This document shows positions 37,535-46,338 of a stretch of DNA of 64,000 nucleotides, in pieces (position 1 is the stretch's first letter; each line of letters begins with the position of its first letter). The translations under genes and the position numbers were made by a program. The stretch is from Maridesulfovibrio zosterae DSM 11974 (lineage in GTDB: Bacteria > Desulfobacterota > Desulfovibrionia > Desulfovibrionales > Desulfovibrionaceae), in assembly GCF_000425265.1 (NCBI RefSeq), contig NZ_KE384342.1, positions 210,803-274,802 on the forward strand, read 5' to 3'. A model generated the notes under the pieces. That model was given only the letters and a program-made list of their open reading frames with translations, ran no database searches and was not told the DNA's origin.

Positions 37535-38764
37535 ATGAATGATATGAATACGAATATAGTTGTGCCCCGTACTGAGCTTGAAGCCCGCTGGGCTAAATGT
37601 CGTCGTTTTCTTCCCGAAGTTGCTCCGCAGGCTGGGGGAATTCTTTGTTTTTCACGTTTACAGATTTATTATCTCTCCGGTTCATTTGTCAATGGTGCGG
37701 TCTGGCTGCCTTTGGAAGGTGAACCTGTTCTTTTTGTGCGCAGGTCTCTTGACCGTGCGCGTATTGAAAGTACATGTAAAACGATTGTTCCATTCAAATC
37801 ATTTAAGGACCTTGCTCCTCTTGCTAAAGAAGTCGGACAGCCTTTATCCGAAGTGATTGGAGCTGAAACAGCTGGTCTTACATGGCAACTTGGTGAAATG
37901 CTTACTTCACGCATGGCTGAATATCAATTTGTGCCAGCTGATAAGGTGCTTTCTCTTGCCCGTTCAGTTAAATCTGAGTGGGAGCTTGAAATTATGCGCG
38001 AAGTTGGTGAACATCATAATATGGCTCTTGTTGAAGTTTTGCCGGAACTGATTGAACCCGGTATGACCGAGATGGAAATTTCAAAATTCATATGGAATGT
38101 TTTTTTTGAAATGGGGCATGAAGGTCATATGCGTATGCAGAGCTTTGGTGAAGAAATTTTTCTTGGACATGTATCTGCTGGAGATTCCGGTATCTATCCA
38201 AGTTCTTTCAATGGACCTTTAGGTCTTCGAGGTGTTCATCCTGTTTCACCATATATGGGAAGTGCTGGGAAAATATGGGTGGATAATTCACCGTTGTCAG
38301 TTGATGCCGGATTTGTCATGGAAGGCTACCATACCGATAAAACACAGGTATACTGGGCTGGTTCAAAATCCTCTATTCCCGGAGATGTATTAGATGCGCA
38401 CCTCTTCTGTAAGGACATGCAGACTCTAGCCGCAGAAAATCTTAAACCCGGTGTGCTTGTCAGTGATATATATGACATGCTCATGTCAGAGGCTGCTAAA
38501 TCAGGTTACACAGATGGGTTCATGGGGATAGGCGAGAGCAAAGTACCTTTTATAGGACATGGAATAGGTTTGACCGTTGATGGGTATCCTCCAATCGCGA
38601 AAGGTTTTAACCTGCCTATTGAAGAAGGAATGGTTTTTGCCCTCGAACCCAAATATGGTATCCCGGAAGTAGGTATGGTCGGTGTTGAGAATACTTTTGA
38701 AGTAACAAAAGACGGTGGGCAGTGTATTACCGGAGATAATTTCGATATTATTTGTATAGAATAA
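37535..38764 (+). CDS. M24-family metallopeptidase (Xaa-Pro aminopeptidase-like)
   Basis: A 409-aa pita-bread peptidase. The N-terminal creatinase-like domain covers residues 1-140 and the M24 catalytic domain 150-409. Metal ligands fall in VDAGFVMEGYHTDKT (two Asp), GHGIGLTVDGYP (His), FALEPK (Glu) and VENTFEV (Glu). It probably cleaves X-Pro peptides in the cytoplasm. CAGGAG precedes ATG 37535. Divergent from the CoA-binding operon. Confidence 0.9.
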   Translation: MNDMNTNIVVPRTELEARWAKCRRFLPEVAPQAGGILCFSRLQIYYLSGSFVNGAVWLPLEGEPVLFVRRSLDRARIESTCKTIVPFKSFKDLAPLAKEVGQPLSEVIGAETAGLTWQLGEMLTSRMAEYQFVPADKVLSLARSVKSEWELEIMREVGEHHNMALVEVLPELIEPGMTEMEISKFIWNVFFEMGHEGHMRMQSFGEEIFLGHVSAGDSGIYPSSFNGPLGLRGVHPVSPYMGSAGKIWVDNSPLSVDAGFVMEGYHTDKTQVYWAGSKSSIPGDVLDAHLFCKDMQTLAAENLKPGVLVSDIYDMLMSEAAKSGYTDGFMGIGESKVPFIGHGIGLTVDGYPPIAKGFNLPIEEGMVFALEPKYGIPEVGMVGVENTFEVTKDGGQCITGDNFDIICIE

Positions 38765-38805
38765 GAGAAGGGGCTTTGGGCCTTTTTGATTATTAATATT
38801 TTGTT

Positions 38806-38849
38806 AAAAATAAAGCTCCGAAGTCTGGCGAACTGGAGCTTTATTTTTT
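38806..38849. terminator. bidirectional terminator
   Basis: AAAAATAAAGCTCC pairs with GGAGCTTTATTTTT between the convergent M24 peptidase and AMIN genes. Confidence 0.88.
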
Positions 38850-38861
38850 AACTTTAAAAAA

Positions 38862-39740
38862 TTATTTTACGTCGATATTCAGGCCCGTTGATGTCTTCGT
38901 TATAACCGGAGCTGGTGTTTGACCTTTCAGATCCATAACCATACGTATTTTATCTTCATAAATTCCAATTCTGAATCGTGAGAATATAGGGTTTTCGGGT
39001 CTGAGTATTGTAGGCCCATAATATTCCCAGTTGCCATGGATATCTACAACCAGCCTGTCAGGGTTGCTAAGGAAAAAGGAGGTATATGATAAAGGTGCCC
39101 CCCCAAGATCAAGATTAATTCTGGTTTTGTCGGCTACGGCTTTAAAATAGATTGATCTAAGTTTGCCATTTTGCAGACCTGGTTTTTCATTAACTGGTTC
39201 AGGTTTTAGATCGGCAGTATTATTTGTTGCCATGTCAGTTGTTGCATTTACTACTTCTGTTCCATTAAATGCCAGAATAGTTTTGTCAGTTTGGTTACCT
39301 GTTTTTGTCGCATTTTCAACCATATCTTCAACTGCTGAAACAGTACTATTCTCAAAAATTAATGAACTGTTTGTCGAATTCATAACAGCCATACTTAGCA
39401 GTGGCATCTCTGTGGAATTTTGGGCAGGCTCAGAAGAAATTTCGGCAATCATCTCGACTGGCTCTGTTTTTTGTTTTTTCAGAAACCAGTTTTGCGGGTT
39501 CAAAAAATGTGGGTTAACTATAGCCAATATTGCTATCAGCCCGACAATATGAATTAGCGCCTGCTTGCTTGTGAAGTAATTTCCGAAGCGGTGAAAACTG
39601 CGGCTGCATGATCCGCAAGTGTATGATTTAACAGGGAGTAGTAAAGAAATAAGCACGTCAGAAACTAGTCCTCGTCTGAAATAAAGACGATTACTGTTAC
39701 AAAACGGACATTGTACTATTTTCTTATTTTTTTTAGCCAT
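38862..39740 (-). CDS. membrane protein with zinc ribbon and AMIN domain
   Basis: A 292-aa protein with an unusual layout. Two CxxC pairs (CPFC near 12, CGSC near 42) form a probable zinc ribbon at the cytoplasmic N-terminus; one membrane helix lies near residues 68-85 (LIHIVGLIAILAIV). A Thr/Asn/Glu-rich linker reaches about 195, and a C-terminal AMIN domain (IYFKAVADKTRINLDLGG, DRLVVDIHGNWEYYG, FRIGIYEDKIRMVMDL) ends the protein. AMIN domains localise periplasmic proteins to peptidoglycan or secretins. No amidase domain is attached. A TTGACA-N17/18 promoter lies near 39841-39812. Confidence 0.8.
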   Translation of the reverse strand: MAKKNKKIVQCPFCNSNRLYFRRGLVSDVLISLLLPVKSYTCGSCSRSFHRFGNYFTSKQALIHIVGLIAILAIVNPHFLNPQNWFLKKQKTEPVEMIAEISSEPAQNSTEMPLLSMAVMNSTNSSLIFENSTVSAVEDMVENATKTGNQTDKTILAFNGTEVVNATTDMATNNTADLKPEPVNEKPGLQNGKLRSIYFKAVADKTRINLDLGGAPLSYTSFFLSNPDRLVVDIHGNWEYYGPTILRPENPIFSRFRIGIYEDKIRMVMDLKGQTPAPVITKTSTGLNIDVK

Positions 39741-40066
39741 AAATATTCCACCTGCAGTGTCTGAACTCCCTATCGTTGTTTATCAAAATTCTTTTATTGT
39801 AACCAGTTATATTTTTATAAATGTGATGAGCGAAATGTCAACAGGCAAGATTTTCAAGTTAGTAATATATTAAAAAGAATATGTTATAAAAAGGTCAATA
39901 GTGATATTCGCAGAAGTCTAATTTGTTACAATAAATATTAAATTGCAGCAGAGTAGTAAGGCATTTTGGAATATGTGTAAATTTCCAGAGAGCCTGATTT
40001 TATTTCTCGGGATTGTACCACTGAATATAAAGACCAGACTCTCCGGATAGTTAAAACATATGTCGA
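39741..40066 (-). promoter_or_regulatory. intergenic region with promoter of the AMIN gene
   Basis: 326 AT-rich bases. On the minus strand TTGACA (39841-39836) is followed 17-18 bases later by ATAAAA/TAAAAA, a credible sigma-70 promoter about 70 bases before the AMIN gene. No gene or clear terminator was found for the Fe-ADH gene that ends at 40067. Confidence 0.5.
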
Positions 40067-41257
40067 TTAACCTGCGATGGCCTCAGAGACTATACATTCG
40101 AGATCTTCTTGAGTCATATTGGCTGGTGTACATTCAAATAGTTTGCCCATTGTTTCGAACGCTATTTGAACAAGTTCTGGAACATCTTCTTCTTTTGCAC
40201 CGTATGTTTTGAGAGATTCATCATTAAATCCGGTCCGTTCAAGTAAGTGACGAAGTCCTTCAAGGAATATGGTGGCACGCATGTTTTCATCAAGAGACTG
40301 GGTATCGTAACCCATTGCCATGGCTAGATCTTCAAAACGATCAGGATTTTCGGGAATTAACCTTTTAAAATATGCGATTGACAGCTTTGCCAAGCCCAGA
40401 CCGTGTGGCAACTCCGGATATTTCGCACTGAGTGCATGTTCCAGTGAATGCTGGGAGATGCAGCGGGAAAGCGTTTCACACATTCCTGCTGCTGTACTTG
40501 CCCATGCCATGACAGTGCGTGCTTCAATATTATCACCTTCAGCTATTGCCATGGGCAGATAGTTGCTGATGAGATGTACTGCTTCAAGAGCAAGCATGTC
40601 GCTTACAGGCTGGTGTTCTTTGGATACGAAAGTTTCAACTGCGTGGAAAAATGCATCTATGCCGGTATATGCTGTCATCCGTGGCGGCACTGTAAGCATA
40701 AGTTCCGGGTCGATTATAGACATTGCTGGAAATGTGGAATCATTACCAAGGCTGATTTTTTCATTTGCCCCGGATTTATTGATAACTGCCCATTGATCTG
40801 CTTCTGTTCCTGTGCCTGATGTGGTTGGAATGGCAATAAGCGGTGCTGCTGGGTTTTCCGCTCTAACTCCGCCGCCGGAGCCTGACTGGATGTAGTCCCA
40901 GCATTTGCCTACGTTGGTTGTCAGCAGTGCAATTGCTTTGGCTGCGTCAATTGTTGAACCTCCACCAAGGGCTACAATAAAATCGATTTCTTTTTCACGG
41001 GTAATTTTTGCTGCCTGATCAATCTGGTCTGATTTAGGATTAGGAGAAATATTGTCGAATACAATTGTAGATATATTCTGTTTGGCAAGAGATGCCTGTA
41101 CCTTATCGAGATAGCCGTTGCTGATCATGGCGCCTGACTCGCCGATGACAATCATGGCTTTATCACCTTTAGGAAGGTTTGGAGTTGTGGCGAGTTCAGC
41201 AATTTTTCCGGGGCCGAAAACTATACGTGTAGGAATAAAAATTTGAAAGTTAAGCAT
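40067..41257 (-). CDS. iron-containing alcohol dehydrogenase
   Basis: A 396-aa group III alcohol dehydrogenase. GGGSTIDAAKA near residue 98 binds NAD(P); the metal ligands come from TGIDAFFHAVE (Asp201, His205) and the two histidines in the HSLEHALSAKYPELPHG segment. The second segment has one residue more than in FucO. It likely oxidises ethanol or another alcohol, or reduces aldehydes, in the cytoplasm. It is a different subgroup from the ErcA-like enzyme at 55316. Confidence 0.9.
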   Translation of the reverse strand: MLNFQIFIPTRIVFGPGKIAELATTPNLPKGDKAMIVIGESGAMISNGYLDKVQASLAKQNISTIVFDNISPNPKSDQIDQAAKITREKEIDFIVALGGGSTIDAAKAIALLTTNVGKCWDYIQSGSGGGVRAENPAAPLIAIPTTSGTGTEADQWAVINKSGANEKISLGNDSTFPAMSIIDPELMLTVPPRMTAYTGIDAFFHAVETFVSKEHQPVSDMLALEAVHLISNYLPMAIAEGDNIEARTVMAWASTAAGMCETLSRCISQHSLEHALSAKYPELPHGLGLAKLSIAYFKRLIPENPDRFEDLAMAMGYDTQSLDENMRATIFLEGLRHLLERTGFNDESLKTYGAKEEDVPELVQIAFETMGKLFECTPANMTQEDLECIVSEAIAG

Positions 41258-41371
41258 ATATTTCCTTTATCTTGTGCTGTTAAGCTAGTGATTGAATGTT
41301 GAACCAAGATAGATAGCTGACACTAGACGCGCCGTAAAGGGCTGTGAAGGCCAAAAGGGCAGATAATGAGA

Positions 41372-41408
41372 AAATCCGGCTGATAATTTTATCTCAGCCG
41401 GATTTTTC
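41372..41408. terminator. terminator after dsbD
   Basis: AAATCCGGCTGA pairs with TCAGCCGGATTT, with T runs on the plus side; it ends just at the dsbD stop and may serve both strands. Confidence 0.75.
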
Positions 41409-43361
41409 TTATTCGAGTGTCTGTTTTAAAGCTTCATCCATTTGTCCTGTTGTGTATAGGTCTCTGATAACCGTTGGTGATTTTGAACCGTCGCCAATAC
41501 TGAATACTGCTGCCAGCGGTATAGATCTGCTGCCTAGTGACCGCAGGAATTGGTCAGCGTTTTTGTTAGGTGCAGTTAGATCAACTTTTATGAAGGTCAG
41601 GTTGTATTTTTTCTGCCACCGATTCAGATTCGCCGGAGTGAGTGTGGTTTGTTCAAGAATCTTACAAGATGGACACCAGTCTGCGGTGAATTCCACCAGC
41701 ATTTGTTCATGGCCTAGTCTTGCGGCAAAGTCTTCTTTTTTGAAATTTATCCAATTGGCATTTCTAACAGGTGGGGTCGCAGCCCAAAATCCTGCGGTAA
41801 TGCAAATGGCAAGAGCTGCAATACGCAGTATATACATAGATGTTTTACTGTTGCTTCCACCGGCCAGACCCCACATCCATGCTGCAACGGCTGTGAACCA
41901 CATGAAGATCAGAGTCGGGATGAGCATATTTTCCGGTAGAATGCTGAGCAGGTATATACAGGTCCCTGCAAGGAAAAAACCAGCTACGCGTTCTATCCAT
42001 ACTGTCCATGCTCCCGGTTTAGGAAAGCGTGTTGCGAGAGCAGGAAATAGTGCCATCGATATATAAGGAATTGCCATACCTGCACCTACGCTTAGAAATA
42101 CAGAGCTTATCACGTAATATTTTTGGACCATCGCCCAGCCTAGTACTCCTCCCAGAAATGGCCCGCTGCATGGTGTTGCCAGCAAAGTTGCCAGTACGCC
42201 TGTGAAAAAGGCCTGAGTGCGTGGTCCACTGTTTTTTGTGCTGATTTTCAGGTCTACTATAGGAAGATTGAATAGCCTGAATAGACTTAAAGATAGAGCA
42301 AAGACAATTCCGGTAAGTCCGATTACAACTGGTGGCTTTTGAAAAATCTGACCCCAGGCCATTCCTGTCATACCCAGAATCACACTTAGTAATCCGAAGT
42401 AGATCAGTATGCCGAGGGCAAAGAATAAATTGTGTTCACGAAAGTTACGTTTTTGCTCTGCTGCAGTTATATGCTGTGCTCCTGCAAGAAGAGTAGATAG
42501 TTTGAGGCTGATGACCGGAAGGACACATGGCATGAAGTTAAGTAGAAACCCCGCCAGCAGTCCAAAAAGTATTGCTGTAGTTAAATCTGTTACTTCAAGT
42601 CCCGGGGTAAAAGATTGCGGTTTCAGGTCAGAAAAGGAAAAAGAGGTTAATGGAGCAGTTTTATTTTCGTTATCTGTTTTTCCTGTGGCTGACTGAGGTC
42701 CTTTTTCCGATTTTGGTTTGATTATAACTTCTGCTTTTGTCTTTGGTGTCAGGGCGGAAATGTTTTTAAGATTTATTTTGTCTTTATTTGTGTTCGCGCG
42801 GGACCTTACCAATTTAAGCCACCACGGCTGAGTATTTGCCGCAGGTAATTTTTTGGCAACAATCCCAATTCCCAGAAACTTAAGCTCAGTTTTAAAAGGC
42901 TGACAGGCTGTGTCAGAGCACATTAATAACGAGAGCTGTGTCTTGAGTGTAAAGGACTTTGAGGTCTGAGGTACTGGGATCAGTATAGGTGTCTGATCAG
43001 AATATGTACCTATTTTACTTCCTTTGTTAAATGGATCGTCTTTAAGTTTACCCGGAAGGTAGAGTGGAGTTAGAATCACTTTATCCGGCATAAGGGTAGC
43101 TTTTAATGTTGTCGGCTGTCCCATTTTTCCCGGATTGTGTGAGTATGTATACCAGCCGTTTTTTGTTTCAAGGATCAGAGCTGCGAGTATTTCGGTTTGA
43201 ACGCCAATTTTTGCCTGATCTTCAAGACTCAGTTTGAATATTTTCCATTTAGTATTTAGATTAGGGTTTTGATTCTGTGCACTCAGAGCATTCTGAGGAT
43301 AAAGAGTTCCTGTGGCAGAAAATAAGCTTAATAAAACAAATAAAATTAACTTCAAACGCAT
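41409..43361 (-). CDS. dsbD: thiol:disulfide interchange protein DsbD
   Basis: A 650-aa DsbD-type reductase. A signal peptide is followed by an N-terminal DsbD-alpha-like domain (residues 30-170), a Lys/Ser-rich linker, eight membrane helices from about 250 with the redox cysteines in NFMPCVLPV and ATPCSGPFLGG, and a C-terminal thioredoxin domain with ADWCPSCK near 565. It carries electrons from cytoplasmic thioredoxin to periplasmic thiols and cytochrome c maturation. Domain order is complete. An AAAGG site precedes ATG 43361. Confidence 0.92.
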   Translation of the reverse strand: MRLKLILFVLLSLFSATGTLYPQNALSAQNQNPNLNTKWKIFKLSLEDQAKIGVQTEILAALILETKNGWYTYSHNPGKMGQPTTLKATLMPDKVILTPLYLPGKLKDDPFNKGSKIGTYSDQTPILIPVPQTSKSFTLKTQLSLLMCSDTACQPFKTELKFLGIGIVAKKLPAANTQPWWLKLVRSRANTNKDKINLKNISALTPKTKAEVIIKPKSEKGPQSATGKTDNENKTAPLTSFSFSDLKPQSFTPGLEVTDLTTAILFGLLAGFLLNFMPCVLPVISLKLSTLLAGAQHITAAEQKRNFREHNLFFALGILIYFGLLSVILGMTGMAWGQIFQKPPVVIGLTGIVFALSLSLFRLFNLPIVDLKISTKNSGPRTQAFFTGVLATLLATPCSGPFLGGVLGWAMVQKYYVISSVFLSVGAGMAIPYISMALFPALATRFPKPGAWTVWIERVAGFFLAGTCIYLLSILPENMLIPTLIFMWFTAVAAWMWGLAGGSNSKTSMYILRIAALAICITAGFWAATPPVRNANWINFKKEDFAARLGHEQMLVEFTADWCPSCKILEQTTLTPANLNRWQKKYNLTFIKVDLTAPNKNADQFLRSLGSRSIPLAAVFSIGDGSKSPTVIRDLYTTGQMDEALKQTLE

Positions 43362-43398
43362 TAAAGTGCCTTTTTTTTGAAAAAATATAAAAATGTTA

Positions 43399-43427
43399 TT
43401 GACATCTGTAGCAATCAGCTCTAAACC
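43399..43427 (+). promoter_or_regulatory. promoter of tRNA-Lys
   Basis: TTGACA (43399-43404), 17-base spacer, TAAACC (43422-43427), 15 bases before the tRNA. Confidence 0.75.
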
Positions 43428-43442
43428 GTTTTCTCACGACAC

Positions 43443-43518
43443 GGGTCACTAGCTCAATTGGTAGAGCAGCGGACTCTTAATCCGTTGGTTAAAGGTTCAA
43501 GTCCTTTGTGGCCTACCA
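43443..43518 (+). tRNA. tRNA-Lys(CTT)
   Basis: A 76-nt cloverleaf with GGGTCAC/GTGGCCT acceptor stem, AGCTCAATTGGTAGAGCA D arm, anticodon CTT in GGACTCTTAATCC, GGTTCAAGTCC T arm and encoded CCA. Confidence 0.95.
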
Positions 43519-43527
43519 GAGAATTCA

Positions 43528-43560
43528 GGGGTTTAGATGAAAATCTAAGCCCCTTTTCTT
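43528..43560 (+). terminator. terminator of tRNA-Lys
   Basis: GGGGTTTAGAT pairs with ATCTAAGCCCC around GAAA and is followed by TTTTCTTTT. Confidence 0.9.
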
Positions 43561-43621
43561 TTATCAACTTTACTAGCTTCATAGTCTTCCCCATATAATC
43601 TAAAAAAATGAAAAAAGTTTG

Positions 43622-43685
43622 ATTAAGTTTAAATTTTTGTCGTCGATCTATCTCCATGCTCTAGCTCTGCTTAGCTAAACTTAAT
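43622..43685. repeat. inverted repeat ahead of a small ORF
   Basis: ATTAAGTTTA (43622-43631) and TAAACTTAAT (43676-43685) are perfect inverted copies 44 bases apart, just upstream of the 59-codon ORF. Confidence 0.5.
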
Positions 43686-43707
43686 TTAACCACGTTGGAG
43701 ATTAAGC

Positions 43708-43887
43708 ATGGCTGACTTTCAAAATTATAAATTTACTGGTCTTGAAAGTACAGGATTAATGAAAACTAATATTAATAGTTCAAACAAATCCCGAAAGTCT
43801 AAAAAGTCATTTATTACTTCCCCTCTCTCTTTGGCAAGAAGTTCTGAAGGAAGATTTATTGGAATGTTGAATCCTGCCGTTGAATAG
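43708..43887 (+). CDS. small orphan protein, 59 aa
   Basis: An ORF of 59 codons with a TTGGAG ribosome binding site 8 bases before ATG 43708. The product (MADFQNYKFTGLESTGLMKT and onward) is basic and Ser/Lys/Asn-rich in the middle (SSNKSRKSKKS), with no membrane segment or cysteine, and ends SEGRFIGMLNPAVE. I recognise no family. It stands alone between tRNA-Lys and a long gene-poor stretch. The good site and lack of overlap favour a real gene, but no homology supports it. Confidence 0.5.
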   Translation: MADFQNYKFTGLESTGLMKTNINSSNKSRKSKKSFITSPLSLARSSEGRFIGMLNPAVE

Positions 43888-44500
43888 ACTCTCTAATCAT
43901 AAGCTGCTTAAAAATTGCTTTAGCGAGCATGAAGTTAGATCAGTAATCAACTTTCGGTTCAGCTTTCTTTCGTTCATTTTGAAGCTATGCAACTGCTTCA
44001 TACTGGTTCCGGTCTCAAGGTTTGTACCGGGTTAGTTAATGCTGAAATTTATTGATATCATTATTTGGGGTCCAACTGTTTCATGTATCAAGCTTTTAGA
44101 CTTGGGCCGTGTGGTACCGATACATTTAAACCACTTCGCCGGGGAAAGCATATTCCAAACACGTATTGATTTGCCCAGTAGGTGAGATGTGGAAAATGAC
44201 GCAGACCGCCTAATTTGCAGATGTGCCGGCAAATAAGTTCATTAACTACACCAACTCAATGTAATAAACCGAATCTTATAGTAATTAATTTAGGTGCCGG
44301 ACATGAGTAAGCTGAGTCAGGTCCGGCCAGTAGGCATTCTTGAATTTACGCAAAAGCAGGTTTGCAAAGAATATTTCCCCAGCGTTACGAGGATGGATTA
44401 ATTAGGCAGGCGGGTCTTTTTAATATTGTTTAACGGTGTAGCGAGAAGTCAAGTCTTCTCATATTATACTGATTAATAAAGCAATATCTTTTTAAGAAGA

Positions 44501-44546
44501 AATAAAAAAATGAGTCCAGCTTCCTGTTTAGGATGCTGGACTCATA
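44501..44546 (-). terminator. minus-strand terminator in gene-poor region
   Basis: ATGAGTCCAGC and GCTGGACTCAT form an 11-bp stem; on the minus strand seven T residues follow. It may end read-through from the alanine operon or a separate minus-strand RNA. Confidence 0.8.
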
Positions 44547-44657
44547 TGTGCATGCCTCAACCAAAATTTCCTGAATATGTTATTCAGGTAAGAATCATTT
44601 ACCTCTGTAAACTCTTTTAGCATATATTATTGTGCTGTCAGAGTTGCGCAGCTTGTG

Positions 44658-44691
44658 TCCGGCGTTAACATGACTGCCGGATTATTTTTTT
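44658..44691 (+). terminator. plus-strand terminator with no known gene upstream
   Basis: TCCGGC pairs with GCCGGA, followed by a run of seven T. No plus-strand gene lies within 770 bases upstream. Confidence 0.7.
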
Positions 44692-44806
44692 AGTTTTTTG
44701 GTACTGTTTACCTCCTGTATTTTAGTAAGAGCATAGAGTCATGTGGAAAGTGATTACGTATGACTTACTGTTGCAAACTTTGAAATATCTGGTTGTTTTT
44801 TATAGA

Positions 44807-44854
44807 ACGACCTTCTTTCGGGCAGTGAGGCACCCGGAAGAAGGTCGTATTTTT
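44807..44854. terminator. terminator near the end of the alanine operon
   Basis: ACGACCTTCTT pairs with AAGAAGGTCGT, with CGGG/CCCG inside; the better T tract is on the plus strand, but it also lies right after the minus-strand symporter gene. Confidence 0.7.
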
Positions 44855-44880
44855 AGGCGATTATGTGGGAAAGGGACTAA

Positions 44881-46272
44881 TTATGAAACGCTATCTGATG
44901 GGTTCATGTTGTCGGCCTTATCAGCGCTGCTTTTTGCTGCGAAGTACTTTTTAGTTTCCGCAACTACAACCGGGGTTAACATCAGCAGTCCAATAAGGTT
45001 TGGGAGAGCCATAAGGCCGTTCAGTGTGTCTGATATGTTCCAGACAAGGCTGAGTTTAGACACGGCTCCAACTCCGACAAAACAGATGAATACAAGGCGG
45101 TAGGGAAGCACTGCCTTGATACCGAGCAGATACTCAATCGATTTTTCACCATAGTAACACCATCCGAGAATGGTAGAGTAGGCAAACAAAACGAGGCCGA
45201 TGGTTACAATGTGCGCTCCGCCGGGGATTCCGGCAGCAAAGGCTACTGTTGTCAGCTCTGCGCCAGTGGCTCCACTTGACCATGTTCCGGTAAGAATCAG
45301 TACCAGACCTGTCATTGTACAGACGATAAGAGTATCGATAAAGGTCTGGGTCATAGACACCAGTGCCTGTGTTACCGGACTTTTGGTCTGTGCAGCTGCA
45401 GCAGCGATTGGAGCACTACCAAGACCAGATTCATTTGAGAATACACCGCGGGCTACACCCATTCTGATGCAGAGCATGATGGATGCACCGGCAAAGCCGC
45501 CGACCGCAGCACTCGGGTTGAATGCCTGTTCTATGATGAATAGAATAGCTGAGGGAACTTCAGTGATATGTGTAATGATGATATAGGCTGCGCCGGCCAT
45601 ATAAAAGACGATCATGATAGGTACAAAGAAACCTGTTACCTGACCGATCTTTTTAATACCGCCAAGAATAACTGCAGCAGTACAGACCATAAGGATGCCA
45701 CCAGTTATGAATGGTGATATATGGTAAGTTGCTTCTACAGCATCTGCAACTGAGTTTGATTGAACCATATTACCGATTCCAAAGGCTGCGAAGGAAGCGC
45801 ATATTGCGAATATGGTTCCAAGCCAAGGCATTTTCAGACCTTTGGAGATATAATACATAGGTCCACCGCTCATTTCACCGTGTTCATCTACAACACGATA
45901 TTTAACGGCAAGAACAGCTTCAGCATATTTTGTGGCCATTCCAACGAGGCCTGTTATCCACATCCAGAACATTGCTCCGGGACCACCAATTGCAATAGCA
46001 GTTGCAACCCCTGCGATATTACCGGTACCTACTGTGGCCGATAATGCTGTCATCAATGCTTGAAAATGAGTGATATCTCCAGGTTCGTCAGTTTCTTCCT
46101 TGCGTTTAACAAGAGCAAGGTAGAGGGCGTACCACAGTTTTCTAAATTGAAGACCGCGGAGTGAATATGTGAGCCAGAAACCGGTACCTACGAGTAGAAT
46201 CAACATCGGAGGTCCCCAAGCAAATGCACCTATTTTCCCTACTATTCCATCGATTAAAGTCAATAGTTCCAT
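44881..46272 (-). CDS. AGCS-family sodium:alanine symporter
   Basis: A 463-aa sodium-coupled alanine/glycine carrier with about ten membrane helices. Signatures include [50 protein letters not shown] near residue 75 and [18 protein letters not shown] near 280. It imports alanine across the inner membrane. It follows ald by 66 bases on the same strand without a terminator, so uptake and deamination of alanine are co-expressed from the sigma-54 promoter ahead of ald. Confidence 0.93.
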   Translation of the reverse strand: MELLTLIDGIVGKIGAFAWGPPMLILLVGTGFWLTYSLRGLQFRKLWYALYLALVKRKEETDEPGDITHFQALMTALSATVGTGNIAGVATAIAIGGPGAMFWMWITGLVGMATKYAEAVLAVKYRVVDEHGEMSGGPMYYISKGLKMPWLGTIFAICASFAAFGIGNMVQSNSVADAVEATYHISPFITGGILMVCTAAVILGGIKKIGQVTGFFVPIMIVFYMAGAAYIIITHITEVPSAILFIIEQAFNPSAAVGGFAGASIMLCIRMGVARGVFSNESGLGSAPIAAAAAQTKSPVTQALVSMTQTFIDTLIVCTMTGLVLILTGTWSSGATGAELTTVAFAAGIPGGAHIVTIGLVLFAYSTILGWCYYGEKSIEYLLGIKAVLPYRLVFICFVGVGAVSKLSLVWNISDTLNGLMALPNLIGLLMLTPVVVAETKKYFAAKSSADKADNMNPSDSVS

Positions 46273-46338
46273 GTTTTCCCCTTTAACTTTTAATAATAAC
46301 TCCTTTATGAGCCTCTATAATTGAGCGACTTTTGTTGC

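Larger units (their letters stand above)
43888..44880. other. gene-poor region with several hairpins and opposing terminators
   Basis: Nearly 1 kb without a convincing protein gene. A structured patch at 44293-44400 contains GCCGGAC/GTCCGGC (near 44296-44327) and GCAAA/TTTGC (near 44350-44365). A minus-strand terminator lies at 44501-44546 and plus-strand terminators at 44658-44691 and 44807-44854. This is the kind of layout expected if small RNAs are made here, or a decayed element beside a tRNA gene. Confidence 0.45.

Noticed and set aside
43454..43657. Minus-strand frame of 67 codons over tRNA-Lys
   Set aside because: It reads through the tRNA and its terminator in reverse; not coding.
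44032..44232. Minus-strand frame of 66 codons in the gene-poor region
   Set aside because: No ribosome binding site, no recognisable domain, composition like its non-coding surroundings.
43443..44880. Integrated element at tRNA-Lys with flanking attachment repeats
   Set aside because: No second copy of the tRNA 3' end and no integrase were found within the gap, so an island cannot be claimed.
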